From the NCBI RefSeq assembly GCF_027942865.1, contig NC_134527.1, positions 8,286,976 to 8,350,975 on the forward strand: a stretch of DNA of 64,000 bases. Direction: 5' to 3'. The DNA comes from Odontesthes bonariensis (lineage: Eukaryota > Chordata > Actinopteri > Atheriniformes > Atherinopsidae). Position numbers and translations under genes: made by a program. Below, piece after piece: positions 13,801 through 24,055 of the stretch (position 1 is the stretch's first letter; every line of letters starts with the position of its first letter). Under the pieces are notes generated by a model. It had not been told where the DNA came from. It searched no databases and saw only the letters and a program-made list of their open reading frames with translations.

Positions 13801-13968
13801 GAGCATTGTACCTATAGTTTGGATCAGTTATATTATCATCATGACACAGTTTGGAAACAACACCCCTGAATGATCCTTCACATGGGAGCCTCACTTACCT
13901 CTCTGCATGCTGTAACTTGACGTGACCAAAATCAGCAGAAAGACCAGCGTGTGTTCCACAATCTTCAT
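962..13968 (-). CDS. musk: MuSK receptor tyrosine kinase, ectodomain part (9 exons, 3' end outside window)
   Basis: MuSK is the agrin/LRP4-activated receptor kinase that clusters acetylcholine receptors at the neuromuscular junction. Nine minus-strand exons (13899-13968, 8111-8237, 7222-7373, 6927-7054, 6532-6673, 6262-6386, 3567-3726, 1340-1634, 962-1155) join in phase into 464 residues without a stop. Order: signal peptide (about 1-20), Ig1 (about 24-117), Ig2 (118-207), Ig3 (208-300), Frizzled-like CRD (about 312-450). Recognised family signatures are the Ig2 segment [17 protein letters not shown], the Ig3 segment [11 protein letters not shown], the CRD segments [11 protein letters not shown] and [11 protein letters not shown], and the extra Ig1 cysteine in SCGAL. 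Three Ig domains followed by a Frizzled CRD separate MuSK from ROR receptors. The reading frame stays open at phase 1 after 962, so the juxtamembrane, transmembrane and kinase exons lie to the left. Intron 1 (5.7 kb) holds a Tc1 element and a LINE tail. Confidence 0.95.
1340..1634 (-). CDS. musk: musk exon 8 (N-terminal part of Frizzled-like CRD)
   Basis: Acceptor GTGCAG above 1634, donor GTAGCA below 1340. It encodes the first part of the cysteine-rich domain: [45 protein letters not shown] and APKPVCR. The cysteine spacing matches the MuSK/ROR Frizzled fold. Phase 1 in, phase 2 out. Confidence 0.94.
3567..3726 (-). CDS. musk: musk exon 7 (second half of Ig3)
   Basis: Acceptor TTCCAG above 3726, donor GTAATG below 3567; starts in phase 0 and leaves in phase 1. 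It encodes [17 protein letters not shown] and [19 protein letters not shown], the C-terminal half of Ig3. Confidence 0.92.
4711..4823. repeat. (GT)n microsatellite, about 110 bp
   Basis: A long, slightly interrupted GT dinucleotide tract inside musk intron 6. It creates the meaningless Cys-Val and Thr-His open frames on both strands. Confidence 0.97.
6262..6386 (-). CDS. musk: musk exon 6 (first half of Ig3)
   Basis: Acceptor CACAG above 6386, donor GTGAGT below 6262. It encodes APARILRVP, the Ig3 cysteine in [10 protein letters not shown] and TITWLENGN with the invariant tryptophan, in phase with its neighbours. Confidence 0.92.
6532..6673 (-). CDS. musk: musk exon 5 (second half of Ig2)
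   Basis: Acceptor TTTCAG above 6673, donor GTATGT below 6532. It encodes [13 protein letters not shown] and the [15 protein letters not shown]-strand motif of Ig2, ending in SKPVTIEVQ. It is almost identical in pattern to vertebrate MuSK Ig2. Confidence 0.95.
6927..7054 (-). CDS. musk: musk exon 4 (first half of Ig2)
   Basis: The in-phase acceptor is TCAG directly before AGCCACAG. A closer CAG is 7 bases further in and would break the frame. It encodes [11 protein letters not shown], the Ig2 cysteine in [13 protein letters not shown] and the tryptophan in VTWLKDD; the donor is GTATGC. Confidence 0.92.
7222..7373 (-). CDS. musk: musk exon 3 (second half of Ig1)
   Basis: Acceptor CAG above 7373, donor GTACGT below 7222. 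It encodes the Ig1 F-strand [13 protein letters not shown] with the doubled cysteine, and SCGALQ, whose cysteine gives MuSK Ig1 its second disulfide. Confidence 0.93.
8111..8237 (-). CDS. musk: musk exon 2 (first half of Ig1)
   Basis: Acceptor CAG above 8237, donor GTAAGT below 8111; enters in phase 1 and leaves in phase 2. It encodes the first half of Ig1: the LLETVDVLL strand, the first Ig cysteine in ATFICEVDS and the invariant tryptophan in EITWTKN. Confidence 0.92.
8810..9006 (+). mobile_element. 3' end of an L2-like LINE with an ATTTG-type tail
   Basis: This stretch, in musk intron 1, matches the reverse complement of 61262-61450 closely. Shared stretches include TTGCTTGTTTTTAAATT, TTTATTTTATGTAAAGCAC and the terminal CTATATAAATAAATTTG. 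It ends in several TTTGA units. Such a short tandem tail marks the 3' end of L2/CR1-clade retrotransposons. The copy is 5'-truncated and carries no coding sequence. Confidence 0.8.
10522..11735 (+). mobile_element. Tc1-like DNA transposon, defective, with both terminal inverted repeats
   Basis: Inserted in musk intron 1. Both ends begin CA(G)CCATGTGAAAAA-like: CAGCCATGTGAAAAAGAAAG at the left, and CAGTCATGTGAAAAAAG read inward from the right. TA duplications lie at 10520-10521 and 11736-11737. Inside are pieces of a Tc1 transposase: an N-terminal helix-turn-helix part ([20 protein letters not shown], then [12 protein letters not shown], 10805-11080) and a catalytic-core part ([10 protein letters not shown], then [20 protein letters not shown], about 11220-11335). 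Frameshifts and internal deletions break the gene, so it cannot be autonomous. Confidence 0.93.
10805..11676 (+). pseudogene. Broken Tc1 transposase gene
   Basis: The remnant reads from [10 protein letters not shown] (HTH, DNA binding) through [11 protein letters not shown] and a catalytic segment MIWACFAAT to a C-terminal [22 protein letters not shown] segment at 11494-11600. At least two frame changes occur (near 11080-11140 and 11370-11480), and the segment that should hold the second catalytic aspartate is missing. It lies wholly inside the element at 10522-11735. Confidence 0.85.
13899..13968 (-). CDS. musk: musk coding exon 1 (start codon, signal peptide)
   Basis: Starts with ATG at 13968 and encodes [20 protein letters not shown], a short basic start followed by a hydrophobic core typical of a signal peptide, then MQR. 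The donor is GTAAGT just below 13899, phase 1. It joins cleanly to exon 2 (Q-R-A-P-R-I-I-T). Sequence above 13968 is 5' untranslated or promoter; no clear TATA box was seen. Confidence 0.88.
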
Positions 13969-16149
13969 CGTGACTCTAGAATGACGAGTCTGAGCAAAGC
14001 TTTTGAACGGGTTGAAAACTTGTCTGCTGGTTAGATTCCCATAGCAGGTAAAAAGATGTTCTGGATGGTTGACTTTGTGCGTCTGTGTGTGTCGCAGCCA
14101 GGGACAGCCATGAGCTCTGTGCGCTCAACACCAACCGGTCACTGTGTGTATGTGTGCTTTAACTTTGTGACAGACAGTGGCAGCTGCTTGCAGTCCTCAT
14201 GCACAGTCACTCAGGTTTTGCAGCTATGTTCTGTTCCGAGGGCTCCAAGGCTCCAGTGCTGCACAGCTATCTGCCTGTGGTCAATAAGACCAGACGAGCT
14301 GCGGAACGTTGTTCAATCAGCTGCTGGTAGAAGTCACATATATGTCAGTGATGGCAGAACTGAAACAGAGATTTCAAATCACTGAGATAAGATTTATTTA
14401 CTGTATATAGACTATAAATGCACTGACATATTTATCCAGCACAAACAGAGTCAAATCCACCATCACAGAGACTAAAGAAGTTGCCATAAAAAAACAAGAC
14501 ATAACACAAGTCAAATGCTGTGGATACTGTATGAGAAAGCACACAAAACACTGTATGAGCAGCTGTATCCTCATTTGTCATTAACATGCTCTCCAGTATG
14601 CACATAAGCAACATTAATATTGCTTCTTTGGCATGTGCGACTTGAAACATCTGCACATTTACAAACAATCCTACATTCAGGCATATTACGCACAAACATT
14701 CTGACACATGCACACGCACGCACACGCACACGCACACGCACACGCACACGCACACAGACACTATCCAGAAGGCAGTCTTTGTGTCCACCTGTTGCCTGCC
14801 GGCCCGTGTGTCCAATTTTATTTTTGGATAGGAATGGCATTTCAGCTCATTTGCTTCTTATCCATTCTGCTCCAGATGGACTCAACTATTGTGCTCCAGC
14901 AGCAGGAGCTCTCAGCCTTTGGGTCTGTCTCCTCAGTCTGTTTTGTTTTTATTACGATGTTTATCTATTGACTTCAGTTTTAAAGGAAGGTTTTGTGCTA
15001 CAATCTGTGGTTTGACTTAAATATAAAGAACAATAGTTTAACTTGCAGTTGGGATATTATCATCCAGTTCTTCTTCTTTTTGCTTCTTGTTTTGTTGTCA
15101 CTGTCCTTTAGCGGGTCGGAGAAGGTCCACGTAAAGGCAGATGTCCCTTGTTTCCGGTGGTGTGCACACTTAATTTCTGCTCAAATACCTCACACGTTTG
15201 GCTGCCATCCGCCTCCACCTTGGTGTCAGGGATAAGATTATTCACACCACTGGATGATGCTGTGTGCAGGATGATTAGTTTTTTGTCTGATTTTAAAAAC
15301 ATTTTTTCAATCATTGCTGTTGTTTGCTAAAGGTGACACACCGCTAACGTACATCCAACACATACAATGTAACATCAGCTGAGAAAAAGATGGACAAAAA
15401 GACAAAAATGACTCCATAACCTCTGACTCAGGTGTCCAGTGTCACGCTTGAGATTATTTGCACTGGTCCTCTGACTCCCTCTGCTGACAGAAACACAGTA
15501 GTAGCTCCAATTATTTCTACATCATACAGTTCATTCAATTTAATAGTTTTGGAAGACTGAAGTTAAGAAACAAAGATGAAAACATTGATTACTGTGGACC
15601 AGCTTTCAGCAAGATTTGGATTACAAACATATTGTCATTCTGTAAGCTCTTCACGTATGATGCACATCGTTCCACAGAGTTGCTTTTGTGGGTTAAAGCA
15701 GTTCAAGGTTGTTTTAATCTAGTTAAACCAAACAACTGAGAGAGTGTAAAGATTAAGCTTAGACTTAGAATTCATGCCACCCTGATCATCTCAAAGACAT
15801 CTACTGCACAGAATTTACTGCAGGATCGTTTAAAACATTGTCAAGATGTTTCACATAAATTAACAGTTATTCTATCATTCTTTTAGCAGATGTATTTCAG
15901 TTTATAATCAGGACCTCCATCAAGTCCATACTCATATTCTCATGATTGTTGGGAGCTTTTTCATACTTTGCCCGACTGCAAACAACTAATGCTCTGTCAT
16001 GTGCAGCCTTCTTTCTCTCTTTATACAAGCTTGTACTCTGAAGTCGAGTCATATCTGCTATCGCTCCGCCACTCCCTCTAAACACTGTCTCAACGTGTTC
16101 TGCAATAATTAACCAGCTGCTGCGGTGTTGCTACAGGCTCACCTCCTGC
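13969..16149. other. musk upstream region and musk-rassf6 intergenic DNA
   Basis: The two genes are head-to-head (musk leftward, rassf6 rightward), so this stretch should hold both promoters. I see no clear TATA box or coding exon. A CACACG hexamer microsatellite occupies 14709-14760. Open frames over that repeat are artefacts. Confidence 0.55.
14709..14760. repeat. (CACACG)n microsatellite
   Basis: About eight CACACG units just upstream of musk. CpG-containing, purine-pyrimidine alternating DNA of this kind can adopt Z-DNA; that consequence is inferred. Confidence 0.95.
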
Positions 16150-16271
16150 CACACGAACTGCACTCTGGACCTTTGAACACAAACACACTCACACGCTAAG
16201 CCGCACACAAAACCTTGAACATGGAGTGGATCTGCTTAATTTCTTAGAAGACTGAAAGACAGACTGGACAG
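16150..16271 (+). other. Possible 5' untranslated exon of rassf6
   Basis: The segment ends in ACTGGACAG followed by GTAGGAGT, a reasonable donor. Its only ATG opens a seven-codon frame (MEWICLI S stop). It lies 3 kb upstream of the first rassf6 coding exon, whose acceptor at 19271 implies an upstream noncoding exon. The choice of this donor over others between 16 and 19 kb is a guess. Confidence 0.25.
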
Positions 16272-18784
16272 GTAGGAGTAAACCTACTTTTGATCATTTT
16301 TTTTAGCAAAGGCTTTACCAATTTCGATACACACTTGCCAGCATTCACCGAAGGAACAGTTTTGTTTCACGCCTCAAGACTGAAAAATACTAAAATTTGT
16401 CTTGTTTATGTTATATTATAGAATACAGGGGTTTTACAACCTCTTTCAAGCTCTTTCTTGAGCTTGAATGCCTTGAACATAGCCATGAATATAGCATCTC
16501 CATTACAAGAAATATTTAGCAGAAAAGGGGCTCCAGACTAAAATGACACTGCAACTGAGGTCAGAATGTGCAAATGAGTGAGAAAGAGTGAGTGTCACTT
16601 ACAGTACGAGGACAGTTGTATGATGGACAGCCAGAAAGGAGCAGAGACGGGGATAGGGGCTTAAAGTGAAGTACTGGGTGTGTACTGAGGCTTTTCCCCA
16701 CCGGCAATGTTTTTCAGGATTACAGCAGACAATGTAAAAGCTTGTATTTTACTATTTCCTATTTACTGCAAGCTCTGCTACACCACCAGATAATATTACC
16801 ACTCCGATACCAAGTGATGTAGATCCACTAGCAGGAAGTAGCCATGTCACACAGTTGTAAAACATATTTACTTTCTTTATATATTTTGCCCTGATTGAAC
16901 CCCCCCCCCAGGTTGATGTATGTGCTACAGACTGCATATAATAGTTGGACCTAACTAACACGTGCTATCATTGTGCTGGTGGTCCTTCCTGCAATTCCAT
17001 TATTAAGTAGATATTAGGCCTTCAAGGAACTTTTTCTATTTTGTATTACTCACTTCCTACTACAAACATACCAAACTGGCAGTAGCCGAACAGCGGAGAA
17101 TTGTTACTGTGACTTTCTATTAATCTGCTGAAGTGCTTCTGTGCTCATGTTGCTCAGTTAAACTGTGATCAGAAGCAGGATTTTGAGGACGGTTCTGGTC
17201 CAGTTAGAATCTTACTTCAGTGCGGTGTGGAAACTTGATCCATGCTTAAATAAACTCTGAGAATGGGCTCGCACGAATGATTTAGATACCTTCAGTTTGG
17301 CTTTTGACATCGCTGAGATTTGAAGGACACATGTAGACACACACAAGTCTGACCACAGGGCAACCTCAAGGCCAACATGTTGAGGCGCGAAAGAAGAAAA
17401 CAACAGTTGAAGACTCGCACAGACAAAAAAACGCAGAAATGCCTTTTGCCACTCCTGTGTTTCACCCAGTCCTTTTTTATGCGCTCTCCTGTGCAATGCC
17501 ACACGTCACACCCTGCATGCTCAGACGCAAACATGCACACCTGGAAGTGCTGCCTGGATTTACCTGCAGTCACGTGAGCCAGTCTAAAGCAGTAGTCAGT
17601 ATTTAAATGTTGTGGTTTGATGGTGTCGCTCAGCTGATCACCTGTTCCTGGATCACTGTGGGGGGCCAGGTGTTGATTACAATGCTTCTCTGAGAGAATA
17701 TATTATCTACAGGTGTAAAGGTTAGTAAAACAGTCTTGCATTCGTCCTCCTGAGCAAAGGAGGTTATGAGCATGAGGAAATAATGCTGCTGTTCCTTGTA
17801 CAATAGTGTGACACGGTAGTACCTTGATTGACTTGTTGCGTTTTCTTTCTGCTATCATGATTCGGGCAGTGTAACTGCAAATGTTTCTCATCTTACCAGC
17901 CATATTTGTTTGCTTCTGTCTCACGAGGGTTAATGACGTTGTGTTAATGCACATTTGGGTGCGTTCTGATACCATAACTTTCATATATTTGAACAGACTT
18001 AGAGTTCTGAAGTCAATCGAGAACCGGATTGACTCACTGGTTTTAGTTTACAAAAACAGCAGATTACTGCAGGACAGATAAATCTGCACCTAGAGGGCTG
18101 CTGATTGTTCTTTTGCTTCACTCTACCATTACATTGTCTTTGTGAGTAGCTGTGGACCACCCGACCGTGTCATGGTTGATGGGCATGTTGCCAGAAAGGA
18201 GATACTTTCAGTGCTGGAAATTCAACTACCTATCCACCTTCTAAAATCAGAAATAGGCTCTAAGATTGCTGTAAAATCACCACATACAAGCAAGTCGCCA
18301 CTCTCTCTACTGGTTCTACTGGAGTGATAACAACTTGGCTTCTTACACAACAAAATGGCTGGTTTGAATGTGGGTTGGATGCTCCAACTCCGCCTTTTTT
18401 GTGGTTCATAGCAAGAGGCTACAGCTTTGTATAAAGAGCTGCGCCTTTTGTCGGGTTATTGTTGATTGACCTCCATGTGCAGGAGTCAAGTGTCAGTCAG
18501 AAAGAGGAGTGGCGAGGCTGCCGAGATGAAATGCTCAATACCTGAGATATTTCTCACTCGCAGACAAGCTGAGCCAGAGAGAGTCTGAAAGAATGAAAGA
18601 AATTGACCAACCAGGATAGCTGCAATTGAGAAAAACAAGCAGAGAGAGAAGCAGAGTGGCTGCTCCAGCGGTGCTGTTCACAGTCACAGACTTCAGCCTC
18701 TCTGACCGAAGAATAAACAAATGGCTGGTCCAACGCTGTCATCACTGGTTACTGGGTGGAGTACTGTTATTAAATCTCCTAGAG

Positions 18785-18935
18785 ACAGGCACAAAAAGAA
18801 AAAAAGAAAGTGAAAGAGTGAAGGCACAGCTAAAGAGAGAGAGAGAGGGGGATAAATATAACACAAAAACTTCAGAGAGACAGAGAGGCTGGGAAGAGAT
18901 ATTTAAAGCACAGAAAGAAGAAAGAGCTCGAGACA
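18785..18935. repeat. Purine-rich (GA) low-complexity tract
   Basis: Nearly all A and G with GAGAGA and AAAGAAAG runs, upstream of rassf6. The long open frames across it on both strands are composition artefacts. Confidence 0.8.
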
Positions 18936-19284
18936 AAGGCGCTGAATCCAGAGGAGAGCTCTGATTTGCCATGTTAGAGGAGGTAATACTTTAATTATCC
19001 TGTTATATTTGGAAGGAGTGATGCCGTGTTGGTTGCACAAAAGGGCAGTAGATTTCATTTTCAGCTGCATTCCTCGTTTGGGGTCAACATTTTACAGGTC
19101 AAGAGTCTTTATTTAGTAGCACGTACACGAGCAGGGACAGGCACTCTGGATTCAACAATTCGGCAGCCTCTGGTGTTTACCTCCTGACTTGAAGCTCGCC
19201 CATTCCCGCTCTCATTTTGTGACCATGTGCAATTACAGGAGATGTTTGCTCTTTTGTCTTCCTCTCTGCAGAAGTTAAACAGAG

Positions 19285-19343
19285 ATGAATGAAGCAGCTT
19301 TGCTCCCAGTGATCCAAGCAGGGGACGAAAGGACGCTGTCCAG
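19285..19343 (+). CDS. rassf6: rassf6 coding exon 1 (start)
   Basis: The exon begins at 19272 after acceptor CTCTGCAG. The ATG at 19285 gives [19 protein letters not shown], and the donor is GTAATT. The start was chosen because it is the only ATG in the exon and the phase-2 end fits the next exon. Confidence 0.85.
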
Positions 19344-22300
19344 GTAATTTACTGCGTATGCAGCTGAGCTATGCTATCTTTTGCTTTCAAGCATGCAAAG
19401 ACATCAGCTATTCGCTGTTGTCTCTGATTAAGGGTGACAGTGTGACCTTCTAAACACACTTATTGCTATTCTGCTAAAATCTTTGGGCACATAAGTGCCC
19501 CTACAGATTGGAGAAAACACAATTGTGCCATGTTTTTTTTCCCCAAAAGAGAAAATCCAACCCTTTTTCTGAGCCTGTAGTTCACGCATGCATTGTTGTA
19601 GAAGCATCATTCAGCGTTTAAAAGGTAATGGGAAGTTGGACTTTTTGGCTTTTTTCTGTCTGAATCAATATTTTCACATTTTTTATGTTTTTCTTTTACA
19701 AAACTGCAGTTTGAGTTTTGATTTTTCTATTTAAGAGAATTTGTTTTATTCAGAGTATGGTCATATCACAAAACACAATTCTGACCCTCCTAAATACTCA
19801 GAACTGTTTTTGTTTCAAACTGCTTTTATGTTCACTATTTCTCCAATTCATAATTTAAAAAAAATTTGTCTTCTTTCACTCAGAGTGACAGTAATTGTGA
19901 CAGAACGCCATATCCACCCACCCAAACTCATGTTTACTCCCATTAGATTTAAGCTCAGATTTTTCTGGTAAAATTTTAAAGTTGGGTGATCCTTTAACCC
20001 GCAATATGAACTACAGTAGTTCATCTGTGCCGAGCACAGTATTCTGCCTTTCATTGCTCAAGAATTTGTTTCTGTACGGAAAATGATAATGCTGCAGTGG
20101 TCCGTGCAAATTTTATTATACAATTCTTCATTTTAGAGCAAAATTTCTCTCACTACTGAACACCTACAACTGTTTCCTGAAGGACCAGACTCAACTGCAC
20201 CTGACTTACTCTCAGGTATGAAGAAACTACATTATTTCACATTATTTCTGTGTTGTTTTACATTTATCTACTTTACGTGGGTTTTTTTTGGTTTGTTTGG
20301 GTTTTTTTTGTCATCGTTGTTGCTAGTTTAAAGCTGCTAAGAGCGTTGACGTGACCGTGTGATCAATTACAATTACACAGCAATTTCACACCATACAGGT
20401 GTCTGTGGGTTTGTCTCTGTAACAGGGGGTTGATGGAGAGGTGATAGTGGAAGGCTTTCTAAATATCTCCTGGGGAGTTCGGCGACCCATCAGGCTGAAA
20501 ATACAGGATGACAAACAGATGCTTTCCTTCAATCCTCTGATCTCACCTGATCCCACCAGTCCAGTCAGCCCAGTGGGGAACAAAAGGTTTATGTCACTTT
20601 TTGAGTCATAGTACCAACGTTAATATGCAATAAATATTTATTTGGAATTGGTGCTGCAAATACCTGGGAATCTCCAGGATGAAAGTCCTATGCATGTATC
20701 TATGCATCATTTCCTGTCTCTCTGCCCCAGCAGCAGTATGTCACGATGGGGAGAATACAATGATCTTCACCAGATAGACGAGATGGCAGAGACTGAGGCA
20801 GCACAGGAGACAGTGGTCAAAGATCCTCTTCCAGGTTGATTTCAATTCCCTCCTTTAACTTCACAATGTTTTCCAGCAGTGCCGCAATCTAAAAGTTCTG
20901 GGGACTTTGCTTCAAAATGTAAAAGTTCAAACTGCAACAAACCTGGAATTTGATCCGAGCCACACACTCTAGGAAAAAAAAAACAAGACATGTTTACAAT
21001 TGTGTTCCATGGCTTTTACATTTGGGAAACCGAGGTTACTAATCGTTGTCGTGTAGTCTGTGTCCATTCTTGCTGAAACAAGATTTCAACATCTCAAGAG
21101 GTTATCGTGGTCAGATTCTCGTCTTTTTGATGTTCGGTGTATTTTCATACATTGGTGTAAGTTGTTTAGAATAATATTTGGCATTGTCCTCTGAAGTAAC
21201 CATGGACCCCTGAGGGAAGATTTTTTGTTTTATGTTTGCTGATGTCTCTTCAAAATTCCAATATACCTATCAATATACCTTCCCACATCCAAGTCATCCT
21301 TGCTATGGGGACCAATGCACGCCTACACCAGAACAGACCTTTTTGCTTTCCACTGAACACACCCTGGATGGTCTGTCCAGTCTTTGGCACATAGAACAGC
21401 ATTTCTGCACAGAGTTGATAAATGGTTTCCTCCTTCAATAATAGAATTTCAGTTTATATCATTGGATGCAGAAGTGGACTGTGTTGAGCCAATCTGGCAG
21501 AACTTATCACCGTGACATCACAGTTTCTCATGCGGTGCCACCTGGGGGCTTAAAGATCATGTGTATCCAACAGTGGTTTCCAGTCTTGGTGTTTGCTTAC
21601 TAAGGTTTTCCCTGACCCCATGAATCCTTCCACAATATTATGTCATGTAGATGTTGAGTGACCAACATTCTCTGCAATTGTTAGTTCATTTTTTTTTCTT
21701 CAAACCGATCCATGACTCTCTGACACTTTGACATAAATTAGTGAGCCGTGACCTATCCTTGCTTGGAAATACTAAGCCTCTGGTGGATGCTCCTTTTATA
21801 CCCAATCCTGGCACACTTACCTGTCACAAATTAATCTGCTGATCTTGGTATCATGATAGAATGGTGTTGCTGGTGTTAGATTCTAGATTGGTTTAAGTTT
21901 ATAGTGATGACAAATACAGTGATGTTGTTCAGTGTGGACATTAAAAATCATCTCTTCTGTTTTCCTTTAAATAAAGGTTTAAACTTTTTCTGAAAAAAGG
22001 GCTTGCATAAAGATTGTTCCGTGAGCACAAACTCTGATTGTAAAAGATTTATAGACTGTAACCTCGTTTTTACATTTATGGATCCTGTTAAATCTCTCTC
22101 TTTAGTCGCACAAACCTGTTTTTATTAGTCACAGGATATGTTGGATATGAGGCATTTTACTTGCGTATGTTTGAACGATCCTAAGGCCCACCTGCTTATG
22201 AGACCGCCACCCTGCGCCCTGTGAGGCAGAAGAACCCAGAGTTGGAGGCAGAGTCTAACCTTTTTCGCTGTATGAGCGACGCCTCGTTGGTTAAGAGGAG

Positions 22301-24024
22301 GAGGGGCCGCGGAAAGTCAGCAGCACAGAGAGAGAAAGAAAGACAGCATCGCTTTTCTATCAATGGACACTTCTATAACTACAAAGTAAGTTACTGCTCA
22401 ACATATCTCAGGTGACTTCTTGTGTCCTACTTTCTCCTATTCATCCTTTGCAACTTTTTATGCCATCACTCCCCTTTTCAAACAAACCCTCTTCTGTTTC
22501 CTCAGTCCATGTGCTCATTATTCTCATTGTATTCTGCAGACCTCCATTTTCACTCCGTCCTTTGGTACTCCAACTAAAGTTCGCATCTCCAGTAAGATGG
22601 CCACAAACCAAGTCATTGAACAGCTGCTGAACAAGTTCAAGGTGAATTCATTTTGCAACTAGTGACTGTGACTTGAAAATAGGCACAGATCACATTACAT
22701 AATGATCATTTTTAACATCATCCATCAGCAAAAACATTAAGGTGCACCCAAATGGACTTTTCAAATCATTTAGTTTTCTTAGAAAACAAAAGTGTGAAGT
22801 AATTTGATTGATGAATAGAAATAAAATACCTTAGACCTTCATTAGCAAATCAAAAATAAGGATTTAAAATCAATTTTCTCTGTTTCTCCTGCAGATAGAA
22901 AATGATCCCCAGGAGTTTGCGCTCTACTGCGTTCACCAAAGTGGAGGTAGAATTGATCTATTCAATGGGAAATATAAATGATTAAATAAAACGCCAGCTT
23001 TACGTAAAATTTGCTTTCTCTAGAGAAGAGGAAGCTGAGTAACAGAGAACTGCCGCTGTGGGAGCGCATACTGCAGGGGCCCTCTGATAACATCATGAAG
23101 ATATTTTTGATGGACATGCATGAGGAGGAAGTCAGCAATGATGTGAGTTTGCTCACCTCAGTTGTAGACCTAACACTGAAAAAAAGATTCCACCTCTGGA
23201 TGCTTGTAAAGCATTAAAGCAAACAAAAACGTATTCACAATTGAATGTTGTTGTTTCAGAAGTTGTATCATCATGTGCTCCTGACCCTGTGCTGTCATTT
23301 GAAGTCACAGCTTTTTTCCTTGACTCTGCTCCTTGCATCTGAATCTGAGCAGAGGGTCTCTTATTATATGCCTGAGGTCAAGAAACTTATTGTCCCGGTG
23401 TCCCTGTCTGAGCCCTGCTCTGCTCTCCATGTTTGTTTCTCTTGATGAAATCTTTACGAAACATTTTCACAAGAGCATCGGTCCTCTCTTAAAGGACTTT
23501 ATCAAAAAAAAAAAGAAATAATGCTTACACCGTTCTTGTTTCTTGATGTTATGAGGCTCCGGGGTTGCTTTTACCCAGTAAGTCCCTTTACTAAATGAAT
23601 GAATGTGAATTTAACAGTACCTTTCATGTAAAAGTGTCCCGTGTGTATTTTCTGTTACATATGAATTATTTTCCCTCTTTCCCTCAGGTTGCTCAGTATC
23701 TGAACCTGGAGCTTCCGATTCTGGAGCACGTTCTATTGAAGCTCGGAGAGCAGGAGAACCAGGAGATACAAAGGGTCGTCAGCAAGTTAGTATACCATTT
23801 ACCAGCTGTATTCAATTCTAAAAATCAGATCTTCAGCCATGAAGTAACACTTAACTTCCTTCTGCTGCACAGCTGTCAGACAGATGTGCACACACAAGGT
23901 TCACACAAGTGTGTGAAAGTGAAATAACTGCAGTAATATTGTTTGGTCAGGTGATGGCGCCAAGATTCATATCAACTTTAGTTTCTTTGCTTCTTACTTA
24001 TGTGTGTCTGCATGTGTTTCTGTT

Positions 24025-24055
<31 letters not shown>

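Noticed and set aside
18430-18435. TATAAA as a rassf6 TATA box
   Set aside because: A single hexamer in AT-rich DNA without a supported transcription start; other positions are equally possible.
18626-18972. 112-codon plus-strand and 76-codon minus-strand frames upstream of rassf6
   Set aside because: They translate a GA-rich low-complexity tract and its complement; no conserved motif and no splice context.
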